A stretch of 64,000 nt of DNA, from contig NZ_RHHP01000001.1 of assembly GCF_003710815.1 (NCBI RefSeq), positions 186,001-250,000 of the forward strand. The letters are read 5' to 3'. Shown piece after piece: positions 1 to 7,883 of the stretch (its first letter is position 1; each line of letters starts with the position of its first letter). The position numbers and the translations under genes were made by a program. The DNA is from Brevibacillus centrosporus (lineage in GTDB: Bacteria > Bacillota > Bacilli > Brevibacillales > Brevibacillaceae). Below the pieces are notes generated by a model, which worked only from the letters and a program-made list of their open reading frames with translations, was not told the origin of the DNA and made no database searches.

Positions 1-18
1 GTACAGGAGGTGTTTGCC

Positions 19-570
19 ATGTCTCCATCCACTGGAGAAGTCGTAGCGGTTAGCTTAAGCGATACTCACACGTTCAGCAAGCAGAACACAGACGCGATTC
101 ACCTTGTAAAAGGTCTTGGCGTACAAGGAGACGCTCATTTGGGAGAGACGGTCAAGCATCGTTCGCGCGTCGCTCAAGATCCTACGCAGCCAAACTTGCG
201 TCAGGTGCACTTGATCCATGCAGAACTGTTTGAGGAATTGCAAGATTCCGGTTTTCAAGTATCTCCGGGGCAAATCGGGGAAAACATTACTACGCGCGGC
301 ATTTCTTTGCTTACCCTGCCAACAGGGGCGATTTTGCGTATAGGGGAATCCGCGATCGTCGAAATCACAGGGCTTCGTAATCCCTGTCCCCAGTTGAACG
401 GCTTCCAAAAAGGGCTGATGGATGCCCTCCTGGATCACGATGCAGAGGGCAATCTCATTCGAAAAGCAGGAGTCATGGGCATCGTGCTCGCTGGCGGTGA
501 GGTGCGCCCAGGTGATCCAATCCAAGTCGAGCATCCCGCTCTGCCCCATCGCCCTCTTGAGCGAGTCTGA
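19..570 (+). CDS. MOSC domain-containing protein
   Basis: A 183-residue protein of the MOSC family (the domain at the C-terminus of molybdenum cofactor sulfurases, also found as stand-alone proteins such as YiiM/YuaD). Family members are thought to carry sulfur on a cysteine and to act on molybdopterin or small hydroxylated substrates. The segments GDAHLGETVKHRS (about residues 38-50), GQIGENITTRGI and GLRNPCPQLNGF are typical, and the Cys in RNPCPQL is the conserved candidate sulfur carrier. The ATG at 19 is preferred over the in-frame GTG at 10 because AGGAGG lies 8 bases before it. A terminator follows directly. The upstream context is outside the window, so the substrate cannot be guessed. 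Confidence 0.85.
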   Translation: MSPSTGEVVAVSLSDTHTFSKQNTDAIHLVKGLGVQGDAHLGETVKHRSRVAQDPTQPNLRQVHLIHAELFEELQDSGFQVSPGQIGENITTRGISLLTLPTGAILRIGESAIVEITGLRNPCPQLNGFQKGLMDALLDHDAEGNLIRKAGVMGIVLAGGEVRPGDPIQVEHPALPHRPLERV

Positions 571-575
571 ACGGT

Positions 576-620
576 TCCGCTTCCTGTCAGTGTTCTCCTG
601 CAGGCAGCGGACTTTTTTTA
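576..620 (+). terminator. Rho-independent terminator of the MOSC gene
   Basis: An 11-base stem with one mismatch (TCCGCTTCCTG at 576-586 with CAGGCAGCGGA at 601-611) is followed by C and seven T. It overlaps the 3' end of the convergent minus-strand gene, so the two transcripts share this end. Confidence 0.8.
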
Positions 621-1507
621 TTCACGATCTGATCGATCCATTGGTAACACGTCTGCAATTCCTCTTCTGTGATCCAGTCGGAACGATGCTCAAACATAAT
701 TGTGATATCAGGATTGTGCGCCGTAATCAGATTCAGATAGTCTTCGATCGGTGCCCATCCGTCCTCTGGCCGACAATGGGGCAAGGCTGGATAACGGCTG
801 AAAGCAAATGAATCCGTGAACTGTACGTTCCATAAGTGAACCAGTTTCGCATACTTAGCGTACCGATTCAATACAGCTCTCGCATCAAAAGAAGGGTCGA
901 TTTTCTCTTGCATGAAGAGCCTTCCCGTATCCAGGCATAGTTTTATATTTGGATAGCGGCACAGAAGGGACTCCAGAAAGTCTTCCTCGTATACATACCG
1001 ATTTAAGGCATCGAATTCGAGAACAGGCGTAAAGGAATACTCATTGGCTTTGTTATGAAGCCACGCAAACAACCGCTCGCTTTTTACTACAAGCTCCGAA
1101 TAATCGTACTCGCTCTCAAACACATATTCCTCTCGAGCCGCAAACCGCCACTTGTCCCAGTTTACCCGATCATCGAGCAGGACTGGCTTTGGATAATGAA
1201 ACAGGACGTAATCAGGGCCTATCTTTCCAAGAATATCCAGCTGTTGTTGGATATAATCGTAGGCATCCTGTCTGACCCGCTCATCCTGTGCGAGAAACAA
1301 GGCATCACGCAGTCTAGTTTCGTCGCTTCGTATGGGAAAATGGATTCCGATTTGGAACGCATTTCGCTTTGCTTCCCGGATCAATTTCTCTACCTCTTCC
1401 TCTGCTTCAAAGAGGCACGCCTCGATTCCATAGAAGCCTTTTCTAAAATCTCTTCGGTACTTCTCTTCTTCAAAGCCCCCATAAAGCCCAATCATGAAAT
1501 TGTGCAT
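587..1507 (-). CDS. Sugar phosphate isomerase/epimerase-like TIM-barrel protein
   Basis: A 306-residue protein resembling the AP endonuclease family 2 / xylose isomerase-like TIM-barrel group. Visible strand-end segments are IGLYGG near the N-terminus, HFP (about 59), VLFHYPKP (about 107), LEFDALNR (about 165), CLDTGRL (about 193), LVHLWNV (about 219) and IMFEHRS near the end; these supply the acidic and His residues that bind divalent metal in the family. The start is placed at ATG 1507 because GGAGG lies 5 bases upstream; an in-frame start 24 bases further out has no such site. It appears to be transcribed alone. The substrate is unknown; it could equally be a hexulose isomerase or an endonuclease-like relative. 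Confidence 0.65.
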   Translation of the reverse strand: MHNFMIGLYGGFEEEKYRRDFRKGFYGIEACLFEAEEEVEKLIREAKRNAFQIGIHFPIRSDETRLRDALFLAQDERVRQDAYDYIQQQLDILGKIGPDYVLFHYPKPVLLDDRVNWDKWRFAAREEYVFESEYDYSELVVKSERLFAWLHNKANEYSFTPVLEFDALNRYVYEEDFLESLLCRYPNIKLCLDTGRLFMQEKIDPSFDARAVLNRYAKYAKLVHLWNVQFTDSFAFSRYPALPHCRPEDGWAPIEDYLNLITAHNPDITIMFEHRSDWITEEELQTCYQWIDQIVNKKSPLPAGEH

Positions 1508-1534
1508 ACTGCCCTCCTGCTCCGTCCCCATAGA

Positions 1535-1561
1535 AAAAGCTCCCTTCTAAAGGCAGCTTTT
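1535..1561 (-). terminator. Terminator after the DUF3900-DUF1444 pair
   Basis: On the minus strand AAAAGCTGCCTT, a short loop and AAGGGAGCTTTT form a stem with one mismatch and end in a T-run. It sits between the DUF1444 gene and the isomerase-like gene and probably separates their transcripts. Confidence 0.65.
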
Positions 1562-1578
1562 CGTTGAATATCGATATT

Positions 1579-2202
1579 TCACTTTTTCTTTCGCTGAATT
1601 TCAGGGTCTCCCCCTTGCGATACGACCAGAAAGGGTGTAAGCTCCCCCTCCTCCCAGAAAAAGGGCAGAACAGAGATCGGAACCTGTCCTTTTGAGGCAA
1701 AATCATAAGTCAGTCGCGCCAAAAGGTGTGCACCTGTATCGCCAGAAAGATCGGCGACGATGAGAACATCCTGATGAGGGATGGCCACACCTAGCTGATC
1801 CCCTTGCTTTTGCTGGTCAAAGCTTTGCAGCAAAGTCTCCAGCAGCACCCGACTGGCGGCATAGCCATCTGTCGGACTGATGAAGTGAATGCGATTTCCC
1901 GCTACTTCCTGTGTTTTGACCGAGTAAGGCAATCCTTGCAAATTTTTCATGGCAGCCTGATGCAGCTGTTCTTCGCTCCAGCCGGCCTGCGCAAGCATCT
2001 CACGCTCAATCAGGAGATACCCTTCCCCTAAATCCAGAGCGTACAACACGGCCGTATCCGCTGTATGCTCTCTGGTCACCCAGCGATCCGGGTATTTCGC
2101 GATTATGGACGAGTGGCGCAGCACAGGATACACATTTCGTTCCTGCCCATTCAGGCTATGTTCAGAAGGACGTGGAGCTGCTTGTTTCTTGTTTTCACTC
2201 AT
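1579..2202 (-). CDS. DUF1444 (YtpQ-like) family protein
   Basis: A 207-residue soluble protein that I assign to the DUF1444/YtpQ-like group of Bacillales. The body runs from VYPVLRHSS (about 24) through PTDGYAASRVLLETLL and ADLSGDTGAHLLARLTYDF to FFWEEGELTPFLVV; there are no membrane segments or signal peptide. The first 20 residues are charged and probably disordered. ATG 2202 is chosen because GGAGG lies 8 bases upstream; a start 15 bases further out lacks a site. It begins 18 bases after the DUF3900 gene, so the two are probably cotranscribed. No biochemical function is known to me. Confidence 0.6.
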   Translation of the reverse strand: MSENKKQAAPRPSEHSLNGQERNVYPVLRHSSIIAKYPDRWVTREHTADTAVLYALDLGEGYLLIEREMLAQAGWSEEQLHQAAMKNLQGLPYSVKTQEVAGNRIHFISPTDGYAASRVLLETLLQSFDQQKQGDQLGVAIPHQDVLIVADLSGDTGAHLLARLTYDFASKGQVPISVLPFFWEEGELTPFLVVSQGGDPEIQRKKK

Positions 2203-2220
2203 ACTTTTATCCTCCACTCC

Positions 2221-3339
2221 CTACTCCCAAGGTGGTCTTTCATCTTCTTCTGCTGATCTCGCTGTGGCCACTTCCGGAACCGCGTAGCTGCGTGCCTCAA
2301 TCTCGCGGACAAGGTCTGTAAGCGCCTTTGGCTTCACGAATTCAACCGGGGATACCCCTCGTTCAAACTGAAGCTGCTCCCCTTCCAGCAGGACCAGATA
2401 GCGGCCGTTAACCTTTGCAATATGCAAGCTGGTACCGTAATCGGCCAAAAGCGTGCGAATTTGCATATGATCCAGCTTGAACTTCAGCTCGACCTCTGGC
2501 TGACGATCGGTAATAATCTGCATCGCTTCCATGACGGTTTCGTGCTCCCACTTCTCAGCGAGCTCCCGTTTGGGGCTGGCTGCTATCAGCTCGATCGCCT
2601 CTTCTTCGCGCAGACGCTCTTCCGTTTCTTCCGGATACGCAAACTCAATATGCTGTCTGGCGAGCGAAATGACTTCCTCCGAGACGATTTGCGTGACCGT
2701 TTGCGGATATTCAATGAACCGCAAAAACTCTTCAAAATACCTCGCATGAGAAAATTGATGGATCTTCACGTGATAAGGATCATTCATTCCGGATTCGATC
2801 ATATACGGATACATTAACGACTTCATGTTCTTCGCATTGATTGCCATTTGCACATTGGCGATCAAGCTTTTCTCATCTGTGATCACCGCTGTTTTTTGTT
2901 CGAAATCACATTTTAAAATAAACACATAACGCTCGTCCAAAAGCTCCAAACGCGTCCTCACGATGATCATCACGCCGCCGCGTACTTGAGACGTACGCAA
3001 ATACGACTGAATCAGCTCCTGGCAAGGGTCCTTGCTTTCGCCGGATGTTTCCGCTACCAGCAGTCGTCCAAGCAGGGCGTAGTTTGGATTGGAATCCAAG
3101 GGATGACCGGGTTCCACGATAAATTGCCCCAGCTTCGTCGGGCTCCCTTCCGACTTTGGATTCAACTCTACTTTTCTTTTGGCTATGCGAGCGAATTCTC
3201 CATCCAGGAAATCGCGCAGTTCGCTTTTTTGATACTCATCATGGCTTAAATAGCGGGTCATCTTTACTTTTTTTACGCCATCCTCTTCCTCCGGCTGTTC
3301 AATCAGAAAAAAGGATAGCCAATCAATGGTAAAATTCAT
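2221..3339 (-). CDS. DUF3900 family protein
   Basis: A 372-residue protein matching my memory of the DUF3900 family of Bacillus: it opens with MNFTIDWLSFFLI, then ELRDFLDGEFARIAKRKVE, GQFIVEPGHPLDSNPNY, RGGVMIIV, FILKCDFEQ and KNMKSLMYPYM, in the usual order and at close to the usual length (about 350-370). No catalytic motif is visible and no membrane segment is present. It is the first gene of a probable two-gene operon with the DUF1444 gene, and it is divergent from the kinase gene at 3452. The function of the family is not known to me. Confidence 0.7.
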   Translation of the reverse strand: MNFTIDWLSFFLIEQPEEEDGVKKVKMTRYLSHDEYQKSELRDFLDGEFARIAKRKVELNPKSEGSPTKLGQFIVEPGHPLDSNPNYALLGRLLVAETSGESKDPCQELIQSYLRTSQVRGGVMIIVRTRLELLDERYVFILKCDFEQKTAVITDEKSLIANVQMAINAKNMKSLMYPYMIESGMNDPYHVKIHQFSHARYFEEFLRFIEYPQTVTQIVSEEVISLARQHIEFAYPEETEERLREEEAIELIAASPKRELAEKWEHETVMEAMQIITDRQPEVELKFKLDHMQIRTLLADYGTSLHIAKVNGRYLVLLEGEQLQFERGVSPVEFVKPKALTDLVREIEARSYAVPEVATARSAEEDERPPWE

Positions 3340-3451
3340 CTCATTCCGCTCCCGTCTACATGTAACGAATCGATTATAGCAAACCTCATTAAAAAGCGGT
3401 CAGCCATTTTTCGTAAACATGGTAAGATGGGAGTCAGGGGGGAATCGGACA

Positions 3452-4300
3452 ATGTGGAACAAAATCGTTACGTGGTGGAATAGCACGATGCGGGACCGTC
3501 CATATGCGCCTGGACGGCAAATCGACCGTTATCAGATTACCAAAGTGCTAGGTATGGGCAGCTACGGCATTGCCTATCTCGCAAAAGACCTGACCGATGG
3601 CTCTGATGTCGTGCTCAAACAGGTGAAGCCCAGTCTGCGTCACTCCCCTAAAGGAGAAGCCATGCAAGCCTATGAGCAGAAAGTGCTCTCCACCCTCTCT
3701 CACCCGCAAATCCCTCGCTGGCTGCATTCCTTTACTTACAGGAAGGATTCCTTTCTCGTCATGACGTTTATCGATGGGCCTACGCTAGAAGAAGCCCTTT
3801 TTGATCAGATGATAACGATCGACGAGTACTCAGCTTCCCGCTTGATGAAAAAAATCGCAGAGATCGTCGCCCACTTGCACGAGCATCGACTGATCCATCG
3901 GGATGTACGCATACCCAACGTTATTTGGCATAATGATGAGCCATATCTCATTGATTTTGGACTGGCACGTTTCTTGGGAGACAGTCCTACCTATTCTGCC
4001 GAGGCATTATCCGATTATCATTCCGAAAAGCAGCTAAAACGGGAGGTCGCTCCTTCCAGCGATTTGTTTGCACTAGGACATTTCTTTCTATTCCTGTTGT
4101 ATTCAAGCTATACGCCAGACGAAAATGCGTCTGAACAAAGCTGGGAGCAGGAGCTGTCTTTATCACCTGCCATCCATGCGATGATTCGCCGTCTTCTGCA
4201 GCTAGATCCGCCTTACCACACGGTCGAGCAGTTTCTTTGCGATCTGGAGGACTATCTGAGAGAAAGCAACCACTCGAACATCCGGCCATGGAGTCAGTAA
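3452..4300 (+). CDS. Serine/threonine protein kinase (Hanks type)
   Basis: A 282-residue cytoplasmic kinase with no transmembrane or PASTA region. After a 27-residue N-terminal tail the domain shows the glycine loop LGMGSYGIAYLA (about 38-49), the ATP-binding lysine in VVLKQVK (about 61), the catalytic loop IHRDVRIPNVIWHN (about 152-165) and the metal-binding DFG in LIDFGLAR. The catalytic loop has Arg where the usual HRDxKxxN carries Lys; some Bacillus kinases of the YbdM/PrkD kind have, as I recall, the same RIPN form. ATG 3452 follows a GGGGGGAA site. It is monocistronic and ends at a terminator shared with the convergent small gene. Targets are unknown. Confidence 0.8.
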   Translation: MWNKIVTWWNSTMRDRPYAPGRQIDRYQITKVLGMGSYGIAYLAKDLTDGSDVVLKQVKPSLRHSPKGEAMQAYEQKVLSTLSHPQIPRWLHSFTYRKDSFLVMTFIDGPTLEEALFDQMITIDEYSASRLMKKIAEIVAHLHEHRLIHRDVRIPNVIWHNDEPYLIDFGLARFLGDSPTYSAEALSDYHSEKQLKREVAPSSDLFALGHFFLFLLYSSYTPDENASEQSWEQELSLSPAIHAMIRRLLQLDPPYHTVEQFLCDLEDYLRESNHSNIRPWSQ

Positions 4301-4356
4301 AAAAGAGCTGAGCAGCCGCAGAGTTTCCTCCTGCAGCAGCCCAAGCTCTTTTTGCC
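4299..4356. terminator. Bidirectional terminator between kinase and small gene
   Basis: AAAAAGAGCT near 4300 and AGCTCTTTTT ending near 4353 form the outer stem; the inside is GC-rich and can fold further. It follows the plus-strand kinase stop and, read on the other strand, the stop of the small gene at 4359. Confidence 0.7.
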
Positions 4357-4358
4357 TT

Positions 4359-4514
4359 TTACTCGGATATTGGCTCGTTTTTCGCTTGTTCGATCTTTTC
4401 CTTCAGTTCCCCAGCTTCACGCTTTAGTGTCTGCCGCTCCTGCTTGGAGAGAACTTCGCCACCTACTGTACCATTCACCAATAAATCCTCTTCGTACAAA
4501 CGATCTTTGCGCAT
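4359..4514 (-). CDS. Small hydrophilic protein of unknown function (51 aa)
   Basis: A 51-residue charged protein beginning MRKDRLYEEDLLVNGTVGGE and ending in a lysine- and glutamate-rich stretch likely to be helical (LSKQERQTLKREAGELKEKI). ATG 4514 has AGGAGG 6 bases upstream, a near-perfect ribosome binding site, which is the main reason to believe it is translated. It follows the DEAD-box helicase gene by 37 bases on the same strand and precedes a terminator, so it is probably the last gene of that transcript. I do not recognise a family. Confidence 0.7.
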   Translation of the reverse strand: MRKDRLYEEDLLVNGTVGGEVLSKQERQTLKREAGELKEKIEQAKNEPISE

Positions 4515-4551
4515 GGAAACCTCCTGCTGACAAGAGTGGTTCTTTCTTGTC

Positions 4552-5820
4552 CTACTTTGTTCCAAAGCCGCCCTTCTTATGTACGCGTTTTGCTGGATTC
4601 GATGGCTTGGCTCCGGATTTAGCCGGTTTTCCACTCGCTGGTTTTCCATTTGCCGGCTTCCCAGCTCTCGCCTGTGGCTTCTGTACCGGTCTTGGGTCTT
4701 CCAAAGCTCCGTGAGACATAAATTTTTCTGCGATAGGCACACCCGTCTGCTTGGAGAACTTCTCAATAATGAAGCGCTCCTGAGTACTGACGATGGAGAA
4801 GACAAGCCCAGCACGCCCCATCCGGCCAGTCCGGCCGCTGCGATGCACATAGGTATCTGCATCCGAGGCCGGGTCATAATGTACGATGCACTCCACTTCT
4901 GGGATATCAATCCCGCGTGCAGACACATCTGTCGTGATCAAAACAGGGAATACGCCATCCCGGAATTGCTGCAGCGTACGAGCCCGCTCTTCTTTTGTCG
5001 CATCGCGATGCAGCAATCTGCTTGGGAGGTGGTGGTAATTAAGCTTGGAGACGATTTCATCGACCTTCTCAATCTGGTTTACGAAAACGATGGAAGACCG
5101 TACATCAACGAGACGGAGCAAGCGACGCAGCGTATCCACCTTTTTTCTGGGATCGGTGATCAAATACATGTGCGCAACACCTTGTGCCCCTTCAGGAGCA
5201 GCAGCACGGATGACAGCTGCGTCTCTGGTGAAGACCTCGGATGCCTCCACTACTCCAGCGGGAAGCGTAGCAGAAAAAAGCAATCGCTGTGTATCGCGCA
5301 AGGTACGCTTCATGACTTCTGTCACGGGCTTACCAAAGCCTGCATCCAGCATCCGGTCTGCCTCGTCAACCACTACCGTTTTGACCTCATGGACCTTCAT
5401 TTTACGCTGATCGATGAGTTCCAATAGTCTGCCTGGTGTGGCCACAACGAGAACAGGCTTCTTTTTTAAACGCTCGACCTGACGCTTAACATCAACCCCG
5501 CCAATGATCGGAACGACGGCAGTATCACTTCCTGGCAGCAGGCGTTCAGCCTCACGTGCAATCTGCATGACCAGCTCATGTGTCGGAGCCAGTACAATCG
5601 CTTGCACGTCTTTTTTGTCCATATTGACTTTCGTGAGTAACGGCAGAAGATAAGCAAACGTTTTGCCCGTCCCTGTCGGAGATTCTACCAGCGCATCACG
5701 GCCTTCCAAAATAAGCGGGATCGCTTCCACTTGAACCGGCGTAGGTGTTTCCATATTTCGTTCGCGCAAAATGTCGACAAGCTGCGCGCTAATGTGTAAA
5801 TCAGCAAACGTGGTGCTCAC
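4552..5820 (-). CDS. DEAD-box ATP-dependent RNA helicase
   Basis: A 422-residue helicase with both RecA-like domains. In order: Q-motif region TFADLHIS...PTPVQ (about 4-30), Walker A SPTGTGKTFAY (about 48), APTHELV, TPGRLLEL, VDEADRMLD (the DEAD variant box), LFSATLP (SAT), IVFVNQ, DVSARGIDIPEV and HRSGRTGRMGR (motif VI). The C-terminal tail is basic and repetitive (KPANGKPASGKPAKSGAKPS), probably a low-complexity RNA-binding tail. A GTG start at 5820 is chosen because AGGAGGG lies 5 bases upstream. It resembles the cold-shock and ribosome-assembly helicases (CshA/B, YfmL), but I cannot decide which. Confidence 0.88.
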   Translation of the reverse strand: MSTTFADLHISAQLVDILRERNMETPTPVQVEAIPLILEGRDALVESPTGTGKTFAYLLPLLTKVNMDKKDVQAIVLAPTHELVMQIAREAERLLPGSDTAVVPIIGGVDVKRQVERLKKKPVLVVATPGRLLELIDQRKMKVHEVKTVVVDEADRMLDAGFGKPVTEVMKRTLRDTQRLLFSATLPAGVVEASEVFTRDAAVIRAAAPEGAQGVAHMYLITDPRKKVDTLRRLLRLVDVRSSIVFVNQIEKVDEIVSKLNYHHLPSRLLHRDATKEERARTLQQFRDGVFPVLITTDVSARGIDIPEVECIVHYDPASDADTYVHRSGRTGRMGRAGLVFSIVSTQERFIIEKFSKQTGVPIAEKFMSHGALEDPRPVQKPQARAGKPANGKPASGKPAKSGAKPSNPAKRVHKKGGFGTK

Positions 5821-5904
5821 AAGAACCCTCCTGGCTTGAAAAATCATGCATTGGGTAAGCTTACCACACTTTGCCCGAGGGGAACAGAGGAAAGACCTAT
5901 GCAA

Positions 5905-5936
5905 AAGTAGGCGAAATCCAGCTGGACCTCGCCTAC
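5905..5936 (-). terminator. Terminator of the 47-aa small gene
   Basis: GTAGGCGA (5907-5914) pairs perfectly with TCGCCTAC (5929-5936); the loop holds the self-complementary TCCAGCTGGA. On the minus strand it ends in TTTTGC. It starts 8 bases after the stop of the small gene. Confidence 0.7.
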
Positions 5937-5943
5937 TCGTGTA

Positions 5944-6087
5944 TTACCCGTTGTTGGAGTCTTTACGGGTCTCCTGCATTTCCCCTTGATCCTGGCGATC
6001 TCGGCTGGTGGTTTGATTACGAGTCCCTTTTGGACCTTCCTGGTAAGCCTCTATTTCCTTTTGAAATTCTTTATCGTAGCCTCGCAC
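5944..6087 (-). CDS. Small charged protein of unknown function (47 aa)
   Basis: A 47-residue hydrophilic protein, Met-RGYDKEFQKEIEAYQEG followed by a Gln-, Arg- and Asp-rich tail without hydrophobic segments. The GTG at 6087 is preceded by AGGGGGTGA, close to the full anti-Shine-Dalgarno complement, at a workable distance; an in-frame GTG at 6096 would overlap that site. A terminator follows the stop. The composition recalls small spore or stress proteins of Bacillales, but I recognise no family. Confidence 0.6.
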   Translation of the reverse strand: MRGYDKEFQKEIEAYQEGPKGTRNQTTSRDRQDQGEMQETRKDSNNG

Positions 6088-6210
6088 ATGGCTCACCCCC
6101 TCTTGCTATTCTGCCCGGGATGATCTCATTTATTTCCCTGAAACTTTTTACCTATTTCTACGTCCATTCTAATAGAGAGAATCCTATTGAATGGCAGGGT
6201 GAAAAATGAC

Positions 6211-7266
6211 ATGCAATCCTTATCCCGGGCACGCTCCCATAGACGGACAGCAAAACGACCATGGCGCTGGGTCAAAACCTTGCTACTCGTAACTGTCTCA
6301 ACCTTTCTATTCTTCTCCCTCGGTGGTCTCGTCTTTTTATTTGGAACAGACACGGGAGAGGATTTGCGAGAATGGGCAGCCGGCACGTTATTAACCACGC
6401 AGCATGATTACTGGGCACCTTATACGTTTATTCCGGATGACAAATTACAGGCTTTGAAGGACCAGATCAGGCACCCGGAAGTCATAAACTCCGAGGCAGA
6501 AACGAAGCCCACAGAACTACCTGCAACCAAACCGAATGTTGTACCACTGCCAGAAAAGCCAAAAGAACTCGTTGATATTGAAGAAATCAACGTAAAAAAA
6601 GACAATTACTACTTTAAGGGCAAGATCATGTACATCCATGACCCAACACGTGTGCAGCTGCTCGTAACCAATCGCAAGGACCGCGGGGATCTGCTCGATG
6701 AGTTCGTGAAAAAATCGAACGCGATTGGCATTGTCAATGCGAGCGGTTTTTCTGATCCAGATGGCTACGGCAAAGGGGCGAAGGCATACGGCGTCGTGAT
6801 TCATGATGGAAAAATACTGCAGGGCTACAATCCAAAAAGTGGCGAAACTGCTCTGGGCATCACCTACGAAGGCAAACTCATTACAGGGAGCTATACCGCA
6901 GAACAGCTAGTAAAAATGGGCGTTCGCGATGCGATGAGCTTCCGCCCGCAGCTGATTGTCAATGGCAAGAACCTCTTTACGGATAAACCTGCTCGTAGCT
7001 GGGGCATCCAGCCTCGGACAGCCATTGGTCAAAAGGAAGACGGCACCATCGTTTTTGTCGTCATCGACGGCAGACAGCCCGGTCACTCCATTGGCGCCAG
7101 CATGAATGACCTGGCTGAACTGCTGGAAGAGAGGGGCATCGTTACAGCGATGGCTATGGACGGCGGCTCCAGCTCCATGATGCTCCACAATGGCGAAGCG
7201 ATTACGAAAACGTCTTGTCCGTATTATCGGGGGCGTTATCTACCCAATGCCTGGGCAGTCATCTAA
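6211..7266 (+). CDS. Membrane-anchored phosphodiester glycosidase (NAGPA) domain protein
   Basis: A 351-residue protein with a basic N-terminus (RTAKRPWRWVK) and one hydrophobic segment (about 21-45, LLLVTVSTFLFFSLGGLVFL), so an N-terminal anchor with the rest outside the cell. The outer part carries the NAGPA/phosphodiester glycosidase fold, also found in exopolysaccharide-associated proteins: VNASGFSDPDG, YGVVIHDGKI, RPQLIVNGK, TAIGQKEDG, VIDGRQPG and the diagnostic AMDGGSSSMMLHNG near the C-terminus. ATG 6211 is preferred because AGGGTGA lies 8 bases upstream; earlier TTG and GTG codons have no site. Family members hydrolyse N-acetylglucosamine phosphodiesters. The natural substrate here, perhaps a wall or capsule polymer, is not shown by the sequence. 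Confidence 0.8.
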   Translation: MQSLSRARSHRRTAKRPWRWVKTLLLVTVSTFLFFSLGGLVFLFGTDTGEDLREWAAGTLLTTQHDYWAPYTFIPDDKLQALKDQIRHPEVINSEAETKPTELPATKPNVVPLPEKPKELVDIEEINVKKDNYYFKGKIMYIHDPTRVQLLVTNRKDRGDLLDEFVKKSNAIGIVNASGFSDPDGYGKGAKAYGVVIHDGKILQGYNPKSGETALGITYEGKLITGSYTAEQLVKMGVRDAMSFRPQLIVNGKNLFTDKPARSWGIQPRTAIGQKEDGTIVFVVIDGRQPGHSIGASMNDLAELLEERGIVTAMAMDGGSSSMMLHNGEAITKTSCPYYRGRYLPNAWAVI

Positions 7267-7302
7267 CGCTAGGAAGAATGACCACTGGAGGGAATTTGTC
7301 CC

Positions 7303-7824
7303 ATGAGCTTGCTTTATCATTTCAGTGAGGACCCAAACATTCAAGCGTTTGTTCCGCGGCTCCATCCTTCTCACCCTAGCCTTCCTCCTGCTGTCTGGGC
7401 AATCGATGAAGCGCATGCGCCAATGTACTACCTTCCCCGTGATTGCCCACGGATTGCCTTTCGGTTGAAGGAGGATACAAGCACCGAGGACAAAGCCTAT
7501 TTCCTTGATCAGACTCATGCCGAGATGGTCATAGCGGTCGAAAGCGGCTGGTATACCGCTATCAGGAACACGGTTCTTTATCGTTATACGTTTGCTGCTG
7601 AATCCTTTTCCTGCTGGGATACTGGCGCGGGATACTACCGAACTCACTCGGGGGTCTCGGCTGTCTATCCGTTGAAAGTAGCGCCGATGGGCGACCTCTT
7701 TTCCAGGCTTTGTGAAGCAAACGTAGAGCTGAGATTGACACCGTCGCTCACTTCACTTCGGGAATTCCTACTTCCTCGCACATTGCAATTCTCCATGATC
7801 CGTATGCGCAATGCGCGGCAATAA
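7303..7824 (+). CDS. DUF6886-like family protein
   Basis: A 173-residue soluble protein. It opens with LYHFSEDPNIQAFVPR and continues with PAVWAIDEAHAPMYYLPRDCPR, a pattern I associate with DUF6886-like proteins of Bacillales; the C-terminal half is less conserved. It starts 36 bases after the NAGPA-domain gene, behind a GGAGGGA site, and both are followed by one terminator, so they probably form an operon. The N-terminal HFSEDP pattern resembles small ADP-ribosyltransferase-like folds, but that is only an impression. The function is unknown. Confidence 0.6.
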   Translation: MSLLYHFSEDPNIQAFVPRLHPSHPSLPPAVWAIDEAHAPMYYLPRDCPRIAFRLKEDTSTEDKAYFLDQTHAEMVIAVESGWYTAIRNTVLYRYTFAAESFSCWDTGAGYYRTHSGVSAVYPLKVAPMGDLFSRLCEANVELRLTPSLTSLREFLLPRTLQFSMIRMRNARQ

Positions 7825-7832
7825 CCGCACAC

Positions 7833-7873
7833 GAAAACAGGCAGCTCCACTGAACCGTGGGCTGCCTGTTTTC
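7833..7873. terminator. Bidirectional terminator
   Basis: GAAAACAGGCAGC (7833-7845) pairs perfectly with GCTGCCTGTTTTC (7861-7873). T-runs lie on both sides, so it can end the DUF6886-like transcript and the convergent ABC-F transcript. Confidence 0.85.
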
Positions 7874-7883
7874 TTTGTTTCTT

